In this document: in pieces, positions 18,721-26,444 of the stretch | Position numbering within the stretch: the stretch's first letter is position 1 | Layout: every line of letters begins with the position of its first letter | NCBI RefSeq assembly: GCF_014201355.1 | Contig: NZ_JACHEG010000002.1 | Span: 434,001-498,000 of the forward strand | Origin: Aliirhizobium wenxiniae | GTDB taxonomy: Bacteria; Pseudomonadota; Alphaproteobacteria; Rhizobiales; Rhizobiaceae | Length of the DNA: 64,000 nt | Direction: 5' to 3' | Notes under the pieces: model-generated | What the model was told of the DNA's origin: nothing | What the model saw: the letters and a program-made list of their open reading frames with translations, nothing else | The model's database searches: none | Made by a program: the position numbers and the translations under genes

Positions 18721-19257
18721 TCAAAGCCCTCTGCGGCCACGCATGACACTGCGCGCCAGCATGGCCGAAACCTGCGCCTCGCTCTTGCGAAAGCTTGCCG
18801 CATCGGTCGCCGTCACGTTGAAGACCACCTGCGGCACAGCCCCGCCGCCGGCCGATGCCACGCCAAGCGAGCCGTCCGCGCCGCGTTTCAGCGGCAGGAT
18901 CGCTTCCGGTCCAGCCTCGCCCATCAGGCCAGTGCCGCCATTCATCGGGAAATAACTCGGCGCCCGAACGACCCCGCCATCGGCAAACGGTGTCACCGAC
19001 CCGATCAGCGATCCCACGGCATTGCCGAGCAATCCTTCCAGCGGCTTCAGGCCGGCCGAGAGCGCAATATCCGTCAACCGGTTGCCAAGCCCCCGCAAGA
19101 CATCCTCGAGGCCCTTGCCGCCCGTCGTTGCCGATCTGAGCGCTCCGGTCAGCGCGGCCCCAAAACGCTGCGACCGCGCCTCCAGATCAGCCATCACATC
19201 GGACAGTGCCTCCGCGCCGGCGAACGTTGCAGACAGATTGGTATCGTCGTTTTCCAT
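18721..19257 (-). CDS. GTA gp11, short tail tape measure protein
   Basis: A 178-residue protein with an alpha-helical N-terminal half and the conserved C-terminal stretches VTPFADGGVV and GEAGPEAILPLKRG, typical of tape measure C-termini. Its small size matches the short GTA tail. It follows the tail chaperone pair and precedes gp12. Confidence 0.93.
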   Translation of the reverse strand: MENDDTNLSATFAGAEALSDVMADLEARSQRFGAALTGALRSATTGGKGLEDVLRGLGNRLTDIALSAGLKPLEGLLGNAVGSLIGSVTPFADGGVVRAPSYFPMNGGTGLMGEAGPEAILPLKRGADGSLGVASAGGGAVPQVVFNVTATDAASFRKSEAQVSAMLARSVMRGRRGL

Positions 19258-19298
19258 TGTTATTCACTCCATGGGGCAGACCTCGGTAAAATTCATGC

Positions 19299-19529
19299 TC
19301 AATCCGGAAACACCCGCATCAACGCATCCAGCTCCGCCCTGCCGACCGCCATCGTGCGAGGCCGTGCACCACCAGCCATGAGAAAGAATTCGACCGGCGT
19401 CAGTGCCCAGAAATCCCGTGAGGAAAGCCGCAGCAGGCAGAAGCCGACATGCATGACGACATCCCAGGGAAATGGCGCCGATGCGCCTGCCCTGTCGTCA
19501 CTTGCGCCCTCTCCCGCTGCGGCATTCAA
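19299..19529 (-). CDS. GTA tail assembly chaperone gp10.1 (rcc01693 family)
   Basis: A 76-residue protein with the core PWDVVMHVGFCLLRLSSRDF and EFFLMAGG, matching the short phage tail assembly chaperone family seen in GTA clusters. It overlaps gp10 by ATGA and precedes the tape measure gene, the usual place of a chaperone that coats it. The first 15 residues are alanine/glycine-rich and may be unstructured. Confidence 0.88.
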   Translation of the reverse strand: MNAAAGEGASDDRAGASAPFPWDVVMHVGFCLLRLSSRDFWALTPVEFFLMAGGARPRTMAVGRAELDALMRVFPD

Positions 19530-19891
19530 GGGTTTGCGGCCGTGCCCTCCCCGCGCCCGGCAAAGGTCGCCGTCAAAAGGTCGGCGACAATGCCGGCATA
19601 GGTCGCAATCCCGCCCTCGACACTCATCGCAGCCACCTCGTCATCGGAGAGAAGATTGCCGCCGCCGCGCAGACCGGCACCGATGATGCGGATCATGTCG
19701 GCCGCTTTCAGCCTGCCGGATGAAAAGCGCGCAGCCAGCCGGTTGAGGTCTTCAACCGCAAAGGCCGTCTCCAGTTCCGCCAGTGCCCCGAGCGTCAGGC
19801 AAAGGATGCGGCGCTCGCCGTCCAGTACCGCCTCCACCTCGCCGCGTCGCCGGTTGGCCCGGCTGCCAATGACCACAGCCCCGGCCATCAC
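19526..19891 (-). CDS. GTA gp10, tail assembly chaperone
   Basis: A 121-residue protein with the family core LCLTLGALAELETAF followed by FSSGRLKAADMIRIIGAGLRGGG. It lies between the major tail gene and gp10.1 with ATGA overlaps at both ends, the arrangement of paired tail chaperones. Confidence 0.9.
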   Translation of the reverse strand: MMAGAVVIGSRANRRRGEVEAVLDGERRILCLTLGALAELETAFAVEDLNRLAARFSSGRLKAADMIRIIGAGLRGGGNLLSDDEVAAMSVEGGIATYAGIVADLLTATFAGRGEGTAANP

Positions 19892-20295
19892 AGCGCACCG
19901 AATGCCAGTGCACCGGCAGATTCGAGCGCCAGTTCAAACCGCACCTCGCCATTGTGCTCGCCGGAATATTCGAGTGCCGTCGCCTGGAACGGCCCGGTGA
20001 TGGTGCCGAAACCCGGAATGATCACCTGCCAGTCGAGGATCGCCGCAGAAAAGAAGGCGGCCCGCACCTTCTCGTCACTCGCCTGGTCCTTGAATATGCC
20101 GGCCCCGGTCAGGGATGCGCGCTGGACACCCGCGCCACCCAGCAATTCCCGCCAGCGCCCCACACTTTCCGCATCCGTTACATCCACCGTCTCGGCGTTG
20201 AAGGCGAGACGTCGTGATCGCAGTCCTGCCACGGTCATGAAAGTCCCGCCTTCATCGACCTTCAGAAGCAGGTCCCTGCCCTTCTGCGCTGCCAT
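19888..20295 (-). CDS. GTA gp9, major tail tube protein (TP901-1 type)
   Basis: A 135-residue protein starting MAAQKGRDLLLKVDEG. It has the tail-tube signatures TVAGLRSRRLAFNAETVDVTD and FQATALEYSGEHNGEV. It should polymerise into the tail tube. Its start lies about 110 bases from the oppositely oriented MFS transporter gene, so gp9 and its downstream genes probably have their own promoter or depend on readthrough across that gene. Confidence 0.93.
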   Translation of the reverse strand: MAAQKGRDLLLKVDEGGTFMTVAGLRSRRLAFNAETVDVTDAESVGRWRELLGGAGVQRASLTGAGIFKDQASDEKVRAAFFSAAILDWQVIIPGFGTITGPFQATALEYSGEHNGEVRFELALESAGALAFGAL

Positions 20296-20405
20296 GTTGC
20301 CATTCCTTCCTGATTGCTTGTCGTCTTCGGCCGCAAGGCCACTTTCCGCTGTTACGAGGACCTGCTACAGCCGTTGTCGCCAGTTCCCTTCGCGATGTCC
20401 CCGCC

Positions 20406-21629
20406 ATGCCTCATTCCCCCAGTTCGGTCAGAACCGTGAGCGTCCTCGCCATTGGGCAGTTGATCGGATGGGGCACGACATTCGAAGCGGTCGGGGCCAT
20501 CGGCCGCAAGCTCGGTTCTGATCTCGGCCTTGCAAACGAGATCGTCTTTGCCGGCCTCTCGGTCATGATGATGACGAGCGCCTTCGCAAGCCCGCTGACG
20601 GGCAGAATGCTGGAGCGTTTCGGCGCCTCGCGCGTACTTTCCATCGGAACCCTATTCTTCGCCGCAGGACTTTGCGTTCTGGCCAGCGCACAAGGGGTGA
20701 TCGGTTACATAACCGCCTGGATCATCCTCGGCCTTGGCGCAGCCCTTGCGCTCAATGCACCGGCTTTCACGGCCGTGGTCGAACGCGAGGGCGTCGAGGG
20801 AAAGCGCACGATTGCCATCCTGATGCTGTTCACCGGCCTGTCGCCGACGATTTCCTGGCCGCTGCTCAACCTGCTGCATGATCTTATCGGCTGGCGTTCG
20901 ACCTTCCTCTGGGCCGCCGGATTGCAGGTCTTCGTCTGCCTGCCGCTCTATCTGTTCGGCCTGCCGAAACCGGTCGCCCGCGAAGCGGCCCGCATATCGG
21001 CCAACACCGCACCGGTACCGCTGACTGCGGCCGGCAAGAAGGCAGCCTTCATCTTCGTGGCGCTCTCAACGGCAATCGCCTCCTTCGTCACCTTCGGCCT
21101 GTCGCCTTCTCTTCTGGAAGTGCTGCAACAGTCCGGCGCCACGCCCGAACTCGCCCTGCAGCTTGCCGCAGCGCGCGGCGTGCTCGGCATTTCGGCGCGC
21201 GGGTTCGATATGCTGCTCGGCAAGCGGGGCAATCCGTTTCTCACCTCGGTCAGCGGGATCAGCCTGATGGTTGCCGGCTTTACCAGCCTCCTCCTGTTAC
21301 CACCGTCAACCGTCAGCCTCTGGATTTTCGTCGCACTTTACGGCTTCGGCTCGGGCATATTGGTCGTCGCCCGCGCACTTCTGCCGCTGGCGCTGTTTTC
21401 GCCGAGCGAATACGGCCGTCAGGCATCACGGCTGATGATGCCGCAGAATATCGCCAACGCCATCGCCCCGATCCTGTTTACCGCACTGCTTGACCGAACC
21501 GGCGTATCCACCGCGCTCATTATCTCCATAATGCTCACGCTTGTCGCTCTCTGCTCGGTCATCCTTTTGATCTCGCTTGTCCGAAAAGCGCGCCGAACGG
21601 CGGGCACCATTACTCCGTCACAGCCCTGA
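20406..21629 (+). CDS. MFS transporter inserted in the GTA cluster
   Basis: A 407-residue membrane protein with about 12 hydrophobic segments and the loop LTGRMLERFGASRVLSIG typical of the major facilitator superfamily. The substrate is unknown. It is encoded opposite to the GTA genes. Its start faces gp9 across a 110-bp gap, and its last 20 bases overlap the end of gp8. No homologue belongs to the standard GTA set, so I regard it as an insertion or cargo gene. GTA transcripts that cross it must read its antisense strand. Confidence 0.92.
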   Translation: MPHSPSSVRTVSVLAIGQLIGWGTTFEAVGAIGRKLGSDLGLANEIVFAGLSVMMMTSAFASPLTGRMLERFGASRVLSIGTLFFAAGLCVLASAQGVIGYITAWIILGLGAALALNAPAFTAVVEREGVEGKRTIAILMLFTGLSPTISWPLLNLLHDLIGWRSTFLWAAGLQVFVCLPLYLFGLPKPVAREAARISANTAPVPLTAAGKKAAFIFVALSTAIASFVTFGLSPSLLEVLQQSGATPELALQLAAARGVLGISARGFDMLLGKRGNPFLTSVSGISLMVAGFTSLLLLPPSTVSLWIFVALYGFGSGILVVARALLPLALFSPSEYGRQASRLMMPQNIANAIAPILFTALLDRTGVSTALIISIMLTLVALCSVILLISLVRKARRTAGTITPSQP

Positions 21630-22008
21630 ACCGTATCTCGCTGAGATAGTACCTGGTCTTCTGCTCACGACGGCTGCGCGTACCGATCCTCAGCAGGCTC
21701 ACAAGCACAGCATCGTCGAGCGTCAGATCCGCATCGTTGAGAAGCGCCGTCACCTTCGCGGCGATCTCCTGGGCAAGTTTTCGCCCTTCGCCTTCCGACC
21801 AGATCTCCAGTACGAGAAAATGCTCCTCGCCGGCTTCCGTCACGGTGGAAAGATCACGCGTCTCCATTTCGCCGAAGATGATCGCCGGCAGTTTCGGCCG
21901 TGCCAGCAGACGATCGCGAATGCCGTCCGGCCCGATCAGCTCCGTCAGCCCGGCATCGCCGGAAAGCCGCTGGTGGATCGCCTTCAAAAGAGCATTTGCC
22001 GCGCTCAT
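21610..22008 (-). CDS. GTA gp8, DUF3168 tail terminator-like protein
   Basis: A 132-residue protein matching DUF3168 (ALLKAIHQRLSGDAGLTEL, LVLEIWSEGEGRKLAQEIA). In phages this family completes the tail near the head. It overlaps gp7 by ATGA and is convergent with the MFS gene, sharing 20 bases at the 3' ends. Confidence 0.9.
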   Translation of the reverse strand: MSAANALLKAIHQRLSGDAGLTELIGPDGIRDRLLARPKLPAIIFGEMETRDLSTVTEAGEEHFLVLEIWSEGEGRKLAQEIAAKVTALLNDADLTLDDAVLVSLLRIGTRSRREQKTRYYLSEIRFRAVTE

Positions 22009-22340
22009 GCCGCATCCTCCTCGCAGAGGCAGGTCAGGTAACGCCCCGTTTCATCCGGGTCCTGCACCAGCTTTATCGCAAACAGCCGTGCTCCCTTGCG
22101 CAAACGCTGTCCGGCGGAAACCCCTTCACGAAACCGCAGCCAGATGCGGTGGGTGATCGTGCCGATCTCGGCACCTGCCCGTTCCACAAGGCTCGTCGAC
22201 ACCGGCTCGATCTTCGCCCACATGGCGGCAGTCTCCATCCAGCTCACCGTGCCGCCGCCCTGCCCGTCCGGTGTGCTCGTCTGCTCTTCCAGCGACAACC
22301 GTGCCGTCATCTGGCCCGGATCGAAAAAGACGACCATCAC
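22005..22340 (-). CDS. GTA gp7, head closure/head-tail adaptor
   Basis: A 111-residue protein with the head-tail joining signatures DGQGGGTVSWMETAAMWAKIEP and ITHRIWLRFREGVSAGQRLR in part. It overlaps gp6 and gp8 by ATGA. It would form the stopper between portal adaptor and tail. Confidence 0.9.
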   Translation of the reverse strand: MMVVFFDPGQMTARLSLEEQTSTPDGQGGGTVSWMETAAMWAKIEPVSTSLVERAGAEIGTITHRIWLRFREGVSAGQRLRKGARLFAIKLVQDPDETGRYLTCLCEEDAA

Positions 22341-22906
22341 AGCCTCCGCATCCGGAAAGGGGCAATCAGTCGCTCGTAACCGTCAGGAACACCTGCCGGC
22401 TGCTGGTCGGCGGAGATGACACCGCGGAAGGCAAACATGTGGCCGAGATGGATCAGCATCGCCCGTTTCAGGGTGTCGGGCACATCCGTTCCCGCCTCGC
22501 CATAACCGGCGGAAAAGTCGATCTCGATACCGTTCACGGCCCGGCCCGGCGAAGGCACATCACGCAGCCACAGCCTTGCCGGGCGTCCCGCAGCATCGAG
22601 CAGATGATCTTCAAGCGAAACATCAATGGCCGCCCCATCCGCGTCATAAACCGTAACGGATTGAATCGCTTGCACCGGCGACTTCAAGATACGTATCACC
22701 CCGTCCTTCGGCCATCGGTCGAGATAAAACCGCCAGCCCTGGGCGATCAGGCAAAGCCCGGTCTCGCCTTCGAGAAAATCGCGCGCAGTCTTCACGAGCG
22801 ACAGAAGAAGCGCATCCTCATCGTCACCATCAAGCCGCAGATGCGCCTTCACCTCGGCAAGCGTCAACGGCTCCGCCAGAGGCGGATCGGTCAGGGCATA
22901 GGTCAT
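22337..22906 (-). CDS. GTA gp6, head-tail connector
   Basis: A 189-residue protein. The N-terminal stretch LAEVKAHLRLDGDDEDALL is the typical start of gp6-like connectors, followed by ARDFLEGETGLCL and GEAGTDVPDTLKRAMLIH. It is preceded by a RIME repeat and followed by gp7 with an ATGA overlap. Confidence 0.92.
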   Translation of the reverse strand: MTYALTDPPLAEPLTLAEVKAHLRLDGDDEDALLLSLVKTARDFLEGETGLCLIAQGWRFYLDRWPKDGVIRILKSPVQAIQSVTVYDADGAAIDVSLEDHLLDAAGRPARLWLRDVPSPGRAVNGIEIDFSAGYGEAGTDVPDTLKRAMLIHLGHMFAFRGVISADQQPAGVPDGYERLIAPFRMRRL

Positions 22907-22927
22907 CGGAATCCTTTGATGGGTAAA

Positions 22928-22997
22928 AAGCCCCTCATCCGCCTACCGGCACCTTCTCCCCGTGATGAAGGGGAGAGGGCTAGGGTGAGAGGCAGAC
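22928..22997. repeat. RIME-like repeat between capsid and gp6 genes
   Basis: The element runs from GCCCCTCATCCGCC to GGGTGAGAGGC with the inner stem CCTTCTCCCCG/AAGGGGAGAGG. It fills most of the 119-bp gap between gp5 and gp6. In the GTA transcript it would form a strong hairpin between the capsid and connector cistrons. Confidence 0.8.
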
Positions 22998-23025
22998 TTT
23001 GATCGGGATGGAGCAGAAAGCCCCG

Positions 23026-24294
23026 TCAGCTCGCCGCGAATTTCACCAGCTTGATCGCCTCGAAATTCTGCACCCCGCCGCCGACGCGCTTGGTGGTGTA
23101 GAACAGAACATAAGGCTTGGCCGAATAGGGATCGCGCAGGATACGAACTCCCGCCCGATCGACGACAAGATAACCCGAGCGGAAATCGCCAAACGCGATC
23201 GACAACGAACCGGCCGCGACATCCGGCATCTCCTCGGCTTCCGCCACCGGAAAGCCCATCAGCGTGGCGGGCTGGCCGGCCGATGCCGGCGGGCGCCACA
23301 TGTAATTGCCGTCGGCATCCTTGAACTTGCGGATATCGGCCTGCACCTTACGGTTCAGCATGAAGGTGCCGTTCTGCCTGTGCCCGGCCTTCAGCGAATA
23401 GATCGCATCGACCAGCGTGTCGGAAGGACCGGTGGATTTCCAGGCTCCCGCTGCCCCGGTCGCGATATAACCGAGATTGCCCCAGCTCCAGGCGCTGTCG
23501 GCCACCGTTGTGTAGGACAGAAATCCCTTCGGCTTGTTGACGCCATCGCCGCGAATGAAGGCGTCGCCCTCCTGTTCGGCAAAAACGATATCCACCTCGC
23601 CGGCGATCCAGGCCTCGATATCGACCGCCGCATCGTCGAGCAGCGCCTGAGTGGCCGCCGGCATGGCATAGAGTTCCATGGTCGGGAAGGACAGTTCGGC
23701 CAGCTGCGGCGCATTGGTCTGCGGCCGCGCCGCCGCCTCCGCCACCCAGCCGGTCGCAAGGCCGGTCGTGGCAAACGGCTTCTTCAGCACCGCGGAGGAA
23801 ACGGTCCGCACAGTCGAGAGCGCCCGCATCGGCGAGACGACGGAAACCCGCCGGCCGATCTCCGTGTCGGTCTCGTCCGGCACCAGATAACCGCCATCGG
23901 CACCGCTGCCCGCCGACATCGCCTTGGCTTCCAGCTCGCGCAGCCCCGCCTCGTCGCCGCGGCGAACATAGGCATCGAAGGCCGCCTTGTGCTCCACCAC
24001 GTCCGGCGACAGCTCGGCCCCACGGGCCGATCCGAGCTGCGGCCGTGCCTTCTTCAGAACAAGCTGGTCGACAAGCTTCTTCTGGTCGTCCATCGCCCGG
24101 TTGATCCGGTCGACCTTGTCACGGGTCACGATATCCGATGTCAGCTTCTGCTCGATCTCGCCGAGCCTGCGGTCGTTGACATCCTTGAAGGCCTCGAATG
24201 CCTCCATGAATTCGTCGAAAGCCGCCGTTACCGTCTCGGGTATGGCCTTCACTTCGGGCGCCACCTTGTTTGCCTGCATAACCTGCTCCGTCAT
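23026..24294 (-). CDS. GTA gp5, HK97-family major capsid protein
   Basis: A 422-residue capsid protein. The first 110 residues form a helical charged delta domain (EFMEAFEAFKDVNDRRLGEI) that the protease would remove. The HK97 fold follows, with GGYLVPDETDTEIGRRV, ELYAMPAATQALLDDA and AFIRGDGVNKPKGFLSY. It overlaps the protease gene by ATGA, a standard capsid module. Confidence 0.97.
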   Translation of the reverse strand: MTEQVMQANKVAPEVKAIPETVTAAFDEFMEAFEAFKDVNDRRLGEIEQKLTSDIVTRDKVDRINRAMDDQKKLVDQLVLKKARPQLGSARGAELSPDVVEHKAAFDAYVRRGDEAGLRELEAKAMSAGSGADGGYLVPDETDTEIGRRVSVVSPMRALSTVRTVSSAVLKKPFATTGLATGWVAEAAARPQTNAPQLAELSFPTMELYAMPAATQALLDDAAVDIEAWIAGEVDIVFAEQEGDAFIRGDGVNKPKGFLSYTTVADSAWSWGNLGYIATGAAGAWKSTGPSDTLVDAIYSLKAGHRQNGTFMLNRKVQADIRKFKDADGNYMWRPPASAGQPATLMGFPVAEAEEMPDVAAGSLSIAFGDFRSGYLVVDRAGVRILRDPYSAKPYVLFYTTKRVGGGVQNFEAIKLVKFAAS

Positions 24295-24896
24295 ATCGAT
24301 TTTCCCTTGAAGCTTGAGGTGAACATCATCTTCGCCGCCCGCCGCATCTGGCGGACGAGTTCGGTTTCCCGGTCGCGGAAGAACCGGGCATGCTTGACGT
24401 CGGAGACCCTGGCCGATGGCAGCATCGGAAAGGTCACGACGGAAATTTCCCAGAGATCGGCTTCGAGAATGCGCCGCACGCCGGTCTTGGCATCGGTGCG
24501 CGCCTTGACCGTGCGAAAGCCGATAGACAGCCCGTCCAGCGCACCGGATTTCATCAGCGAAAACACTTCGCGCGACCGCCCGACACCCGGCGCCAGCACA
24601 CCCTCGACATAAAGCCCGCGGGCATCCTCGCGGATCGTCTTCCAGGCGCCGATCGGCTCGTTCGGATCATGCTGGTAGAGCATCCGAACCCCCGGCGCGC
24701 CACGGGCGACAAGCGAGTTCAGAAATGCCCCGCGCTCGATCCTGTCCTTGCCGAGATCGACCTCGCCGAAGACGCTGGCATAACCGGAAAACGTGCCGTC
24801 GCCGGTAATGCCAGCCAGTTCCAGATTGGCGAATTTGCGTGCCGTTGGGCGCGCCGGAATACGCATGGGGGCGCGGTGCCCGCGGTCAGCGTGCAT
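24291..24896 (-). CDS. GTA gp4, HK97 prohead protease
   Basis: A 201-residue S78-family protease. The core FSGYASVFGEVDLGKDRI, the active-site stretch VRMLYQHDPNEPIGAW and the serine region SGALDGLSIGFR are visible. AGGAG lies before the ATG at 24896. It overlaps gp5 and should cleave the capsid delta domain. Confidence 0.96.
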   Translation of the reverse strand: MHADRGHRAPMRIPARPTARKFANLELAGITGDGTFSGYASVFGEVDLGKDRIERGAFLNSLVARGAPGVRMLYQHDPNEPIGAWKTIREDARGLYVEGVLAPGVGRSREVFSLMKSGALDGLSIGFRTVKARTDAKTGVRRILEADLWEISVVTFPMLPSARVSDVKHARFFRDRETELVRQMRRAAKMMFTSSFKGKSI

Positions 24897-25008
24897 GGAA
24901 ATCTCCTGAATTGAATGAAACCTTTACCCGGCCGCAGGGGCCTTAAGGATTGAGCCGCGACCCGCATCGCGGTATCCTGCACTGCGCCTCTCTTGAATGG
25001 AGGACGAC

Positions 25009-25215
25009 ATGCAGATGCTCTTTTTGATCGCACTCGGCATCGTATCCGGCACCGCCCTGATCGCAGGCGCGATCCGGCTGGCCCTTTATCCGCCCGGCAT
25101 TTTCAAAAAGGCCATCATGGCTGAACCGCTCGACAGGCCGGACCACGCGCTGGGAGACGCCGCCATGTATGCCGGCAGCGAAGGAAGCCACGGCAGCGGC
25201 GAGAGCCACGGCTGA
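25009..25215 (+). CDS. Small membrane protein, plus strand inside GTA cluster
   Basis: A 68-residue protein with one N-terminal hydrophobic segment (LFLIALGIVSGTALIAGAI), a short proline-bearing loop and a histidine/glycine/serine-rich tail (GSEGSHGSGESHG). I prefer the ATG at 25009 because GGAGG lies five bases upstream. It is opposite to the GTA genes and ends four bases from the gp3.5 stop. I do not recognise it. Confidence 0.6.
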   Translation: MQMLFLIALGIVSGTALIAGAIRLALYPPGIFKKAIMAEPLDRPDHALGDAAMYAGSEGSHGSGESHG

Positions 25216-25219
25216 CAGC

Positions 25220-25546
25220 CTAACGCCGCCCGCCATATCTTTCCGCCACGCGAGACAAAGCCCCCAGTACCCACCAGGCACAAAGGCTCGCCGCCGCCGA
25301 GCCTGCCAGCATCGTCTCCGCCCCCGACAACATGCCGGAAAGGCCGAGCCGTTCGGCCAGCCACAATCCCGTCGGCCCACCGAAGATCAGCCCGCAGGTC
25401 ATGCCCGTCGCAAAACGGCTTGCCGCCTCACGCCGGCTCTTCGGCAGAAGATAGATCAGCGACACGCCGGCCCCGGCAAAAGCCCCAGCCGTCTTCGCCG
25501 CCAAGACGCCAAACATCGCGCCCGGATCATGTCCAAGGTCAGCCAT
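25220..25546 (-). CDS. GTA gp3.5-position membrane protein (DUF6107-like)
   Basis: A 108-residue protein with three hydrophobic segments (MFGVLAAKTAGAFAGAGVSL, ATGMTCGLIFGGPTGLWLA and AGSAAASLCAWWVLGAL). It stands between portal and protease, where Rhodobacter GTA has gp3.5. I chose the ATG at 25546 because AAGGA lies seven bases upstream. I recall rhizobial proteins of this type as DUF6107, but this was not verified. Confidence 0.75.
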   Translation of the reverse strand: MADLGHDPGAMFGVLAAKTAGAFAGAGVSLIYLLPKSRREAASRFATGMTCGLIFGGPTGLWLAERLGLSGMLSGAETMLAGSAAASLCAWWVLGALSRVAERYGGRR

Positions 25547-25792
25547 TGTTAATTCCTTGTCCGTTAGAGGGGACGGCGCTCGGCGCTGCAATGATCGAAC
25601 GCCACTCCGTTCGGGCGAACGCTCAAGGCGTGCAGAACCACATGCGGCATTCTGTTACCGCCAAAGTCGTCGAGACTTTCACCAATATTCAGAATCGCTT
25701 GGGCGATAAATTTGAAAGGTTGAGTCCGGCACTTCACGGGTTGAGTGAAGGCGCTCATTCCACAGCCTCTTCACCCAAAGATACAAAGCGCA

Positions 25793-26097
25793 TTATTCGA
25801 ATGCGTCGTCGTCATCCTTATCAAGATCAGCTGGTCCCTGCCTGCCATGCAGGACCGAGACGATCGTGATGCGATCAAGCTGAATTACGTAATCCAGATT
25901 ATAGGGTGCCGATACGAACCGGCGAACGTCATCTGCAGGTGCGACGACGACACCGACATGGGGATGATCGCCAATCAGGCGAGCAGCCTTCTTTATCTGA
26001 TCCGAAAAGGCCACGGCAGAACGCCTGCCAAACTGGGCCAGATAGTGCCGTTACCTCTCGACATAGCGATCGCTTCCTGAGAGAAGCGCACTTGCAT
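25793..26097 (-). pseudogene. Broken ParE/RelE-type toxin gene
   Basis: The main frame gives a RelE/ParE-like C-terminal body (AFSDQIKKAARLIGDHPHVG, then FVSAPYNLDYVIQLD and ITIVSVLHGRQG). The expected N-terminus (MQVRFSQEA) starts at an ATG at 26097 that overlaps the antitoxin stop, but in another frame. In the body frame an in-frame TAA lies at 26053-26051 (after YVER, before RHYLAQFGRR), with no usable start codon upstream of GTG at 26014. So the toxin has at least one frameshift and a premature stop and is probably inactive. Confidence 0.72.
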
Positions 26098-26386
26098 CAG
26101 GCGGCATCCTCGCGGTTGAGGCAATCAAGTTCCGCGAAGAACTCTTCCGCGTCTACCGTTCGTCCGGCCTCCACGTCCTCAAGCCCCCGGCGGATACTGA
26201 GCATTTCCGCCCCCTCCGCCATGAGGTAATATTTCAGCGCCCGAACAATCACCCAGCTGCGGCTGCGATCGGCCGTTTCGGCGATCTTCTCGATATCGTC
26301 CAGATGTCCTGCGGCACGCGCAGGGTGATCGGATCGGATAGAACCGGCTTTTCTGCCGATTTGTCTGACTTTGCCTTTTCAGCCAT
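26097..26386 (-). pseudogene. Broken ParD/RHH-type antitoxin gene
   Basis: From the ATG at 26386 (GGAGG upstream) the frame reads MAEKAKSDKSAEKPVL, then DPITLRVPQDI, the start of a ribbon-helix-helix domain. It then shifts near 26307. The continuation in the next frame is clear (LDDIEKIAETADRSRSWVIV, then RALKYYL) and ends at a TGA overlapping the toxin ATG. One missing base explains the break. Together with the toxin this is a decayed type II module lodged between the portal and gp3.5 genes. Confidence 0.75.
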
Positions 26387-26399
26387 CGTATCCTCCGAG

Positions 26400-26422
26400 T
26401 TTGTAATACGGCGTATTACAAA
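26400..26422. promoter_or_regulatory. Perfect palindromic operator of the parDE remnant
   Basis: TTTGTAATACG and CGTATTACAAA form a perfect 11-bp inverted repeat around a single G, ending 13 bases before the antitoxin ATG. RHH antitoxins bind such palindromes to repress their own operon. It remains intact although both genes are broken, which suggests the damage is recent. Confidence 0.75.
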
Positions 26423-26444
26423 TCACACCCGCGGCGGTTTTCCA

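Noticed and set aside
22999-24612. 537-codon plus-strand frame opposite capsid and protease
   Set aside because: It is a GC-driven shadow that crosses two real minus-strand genes and has no family features.
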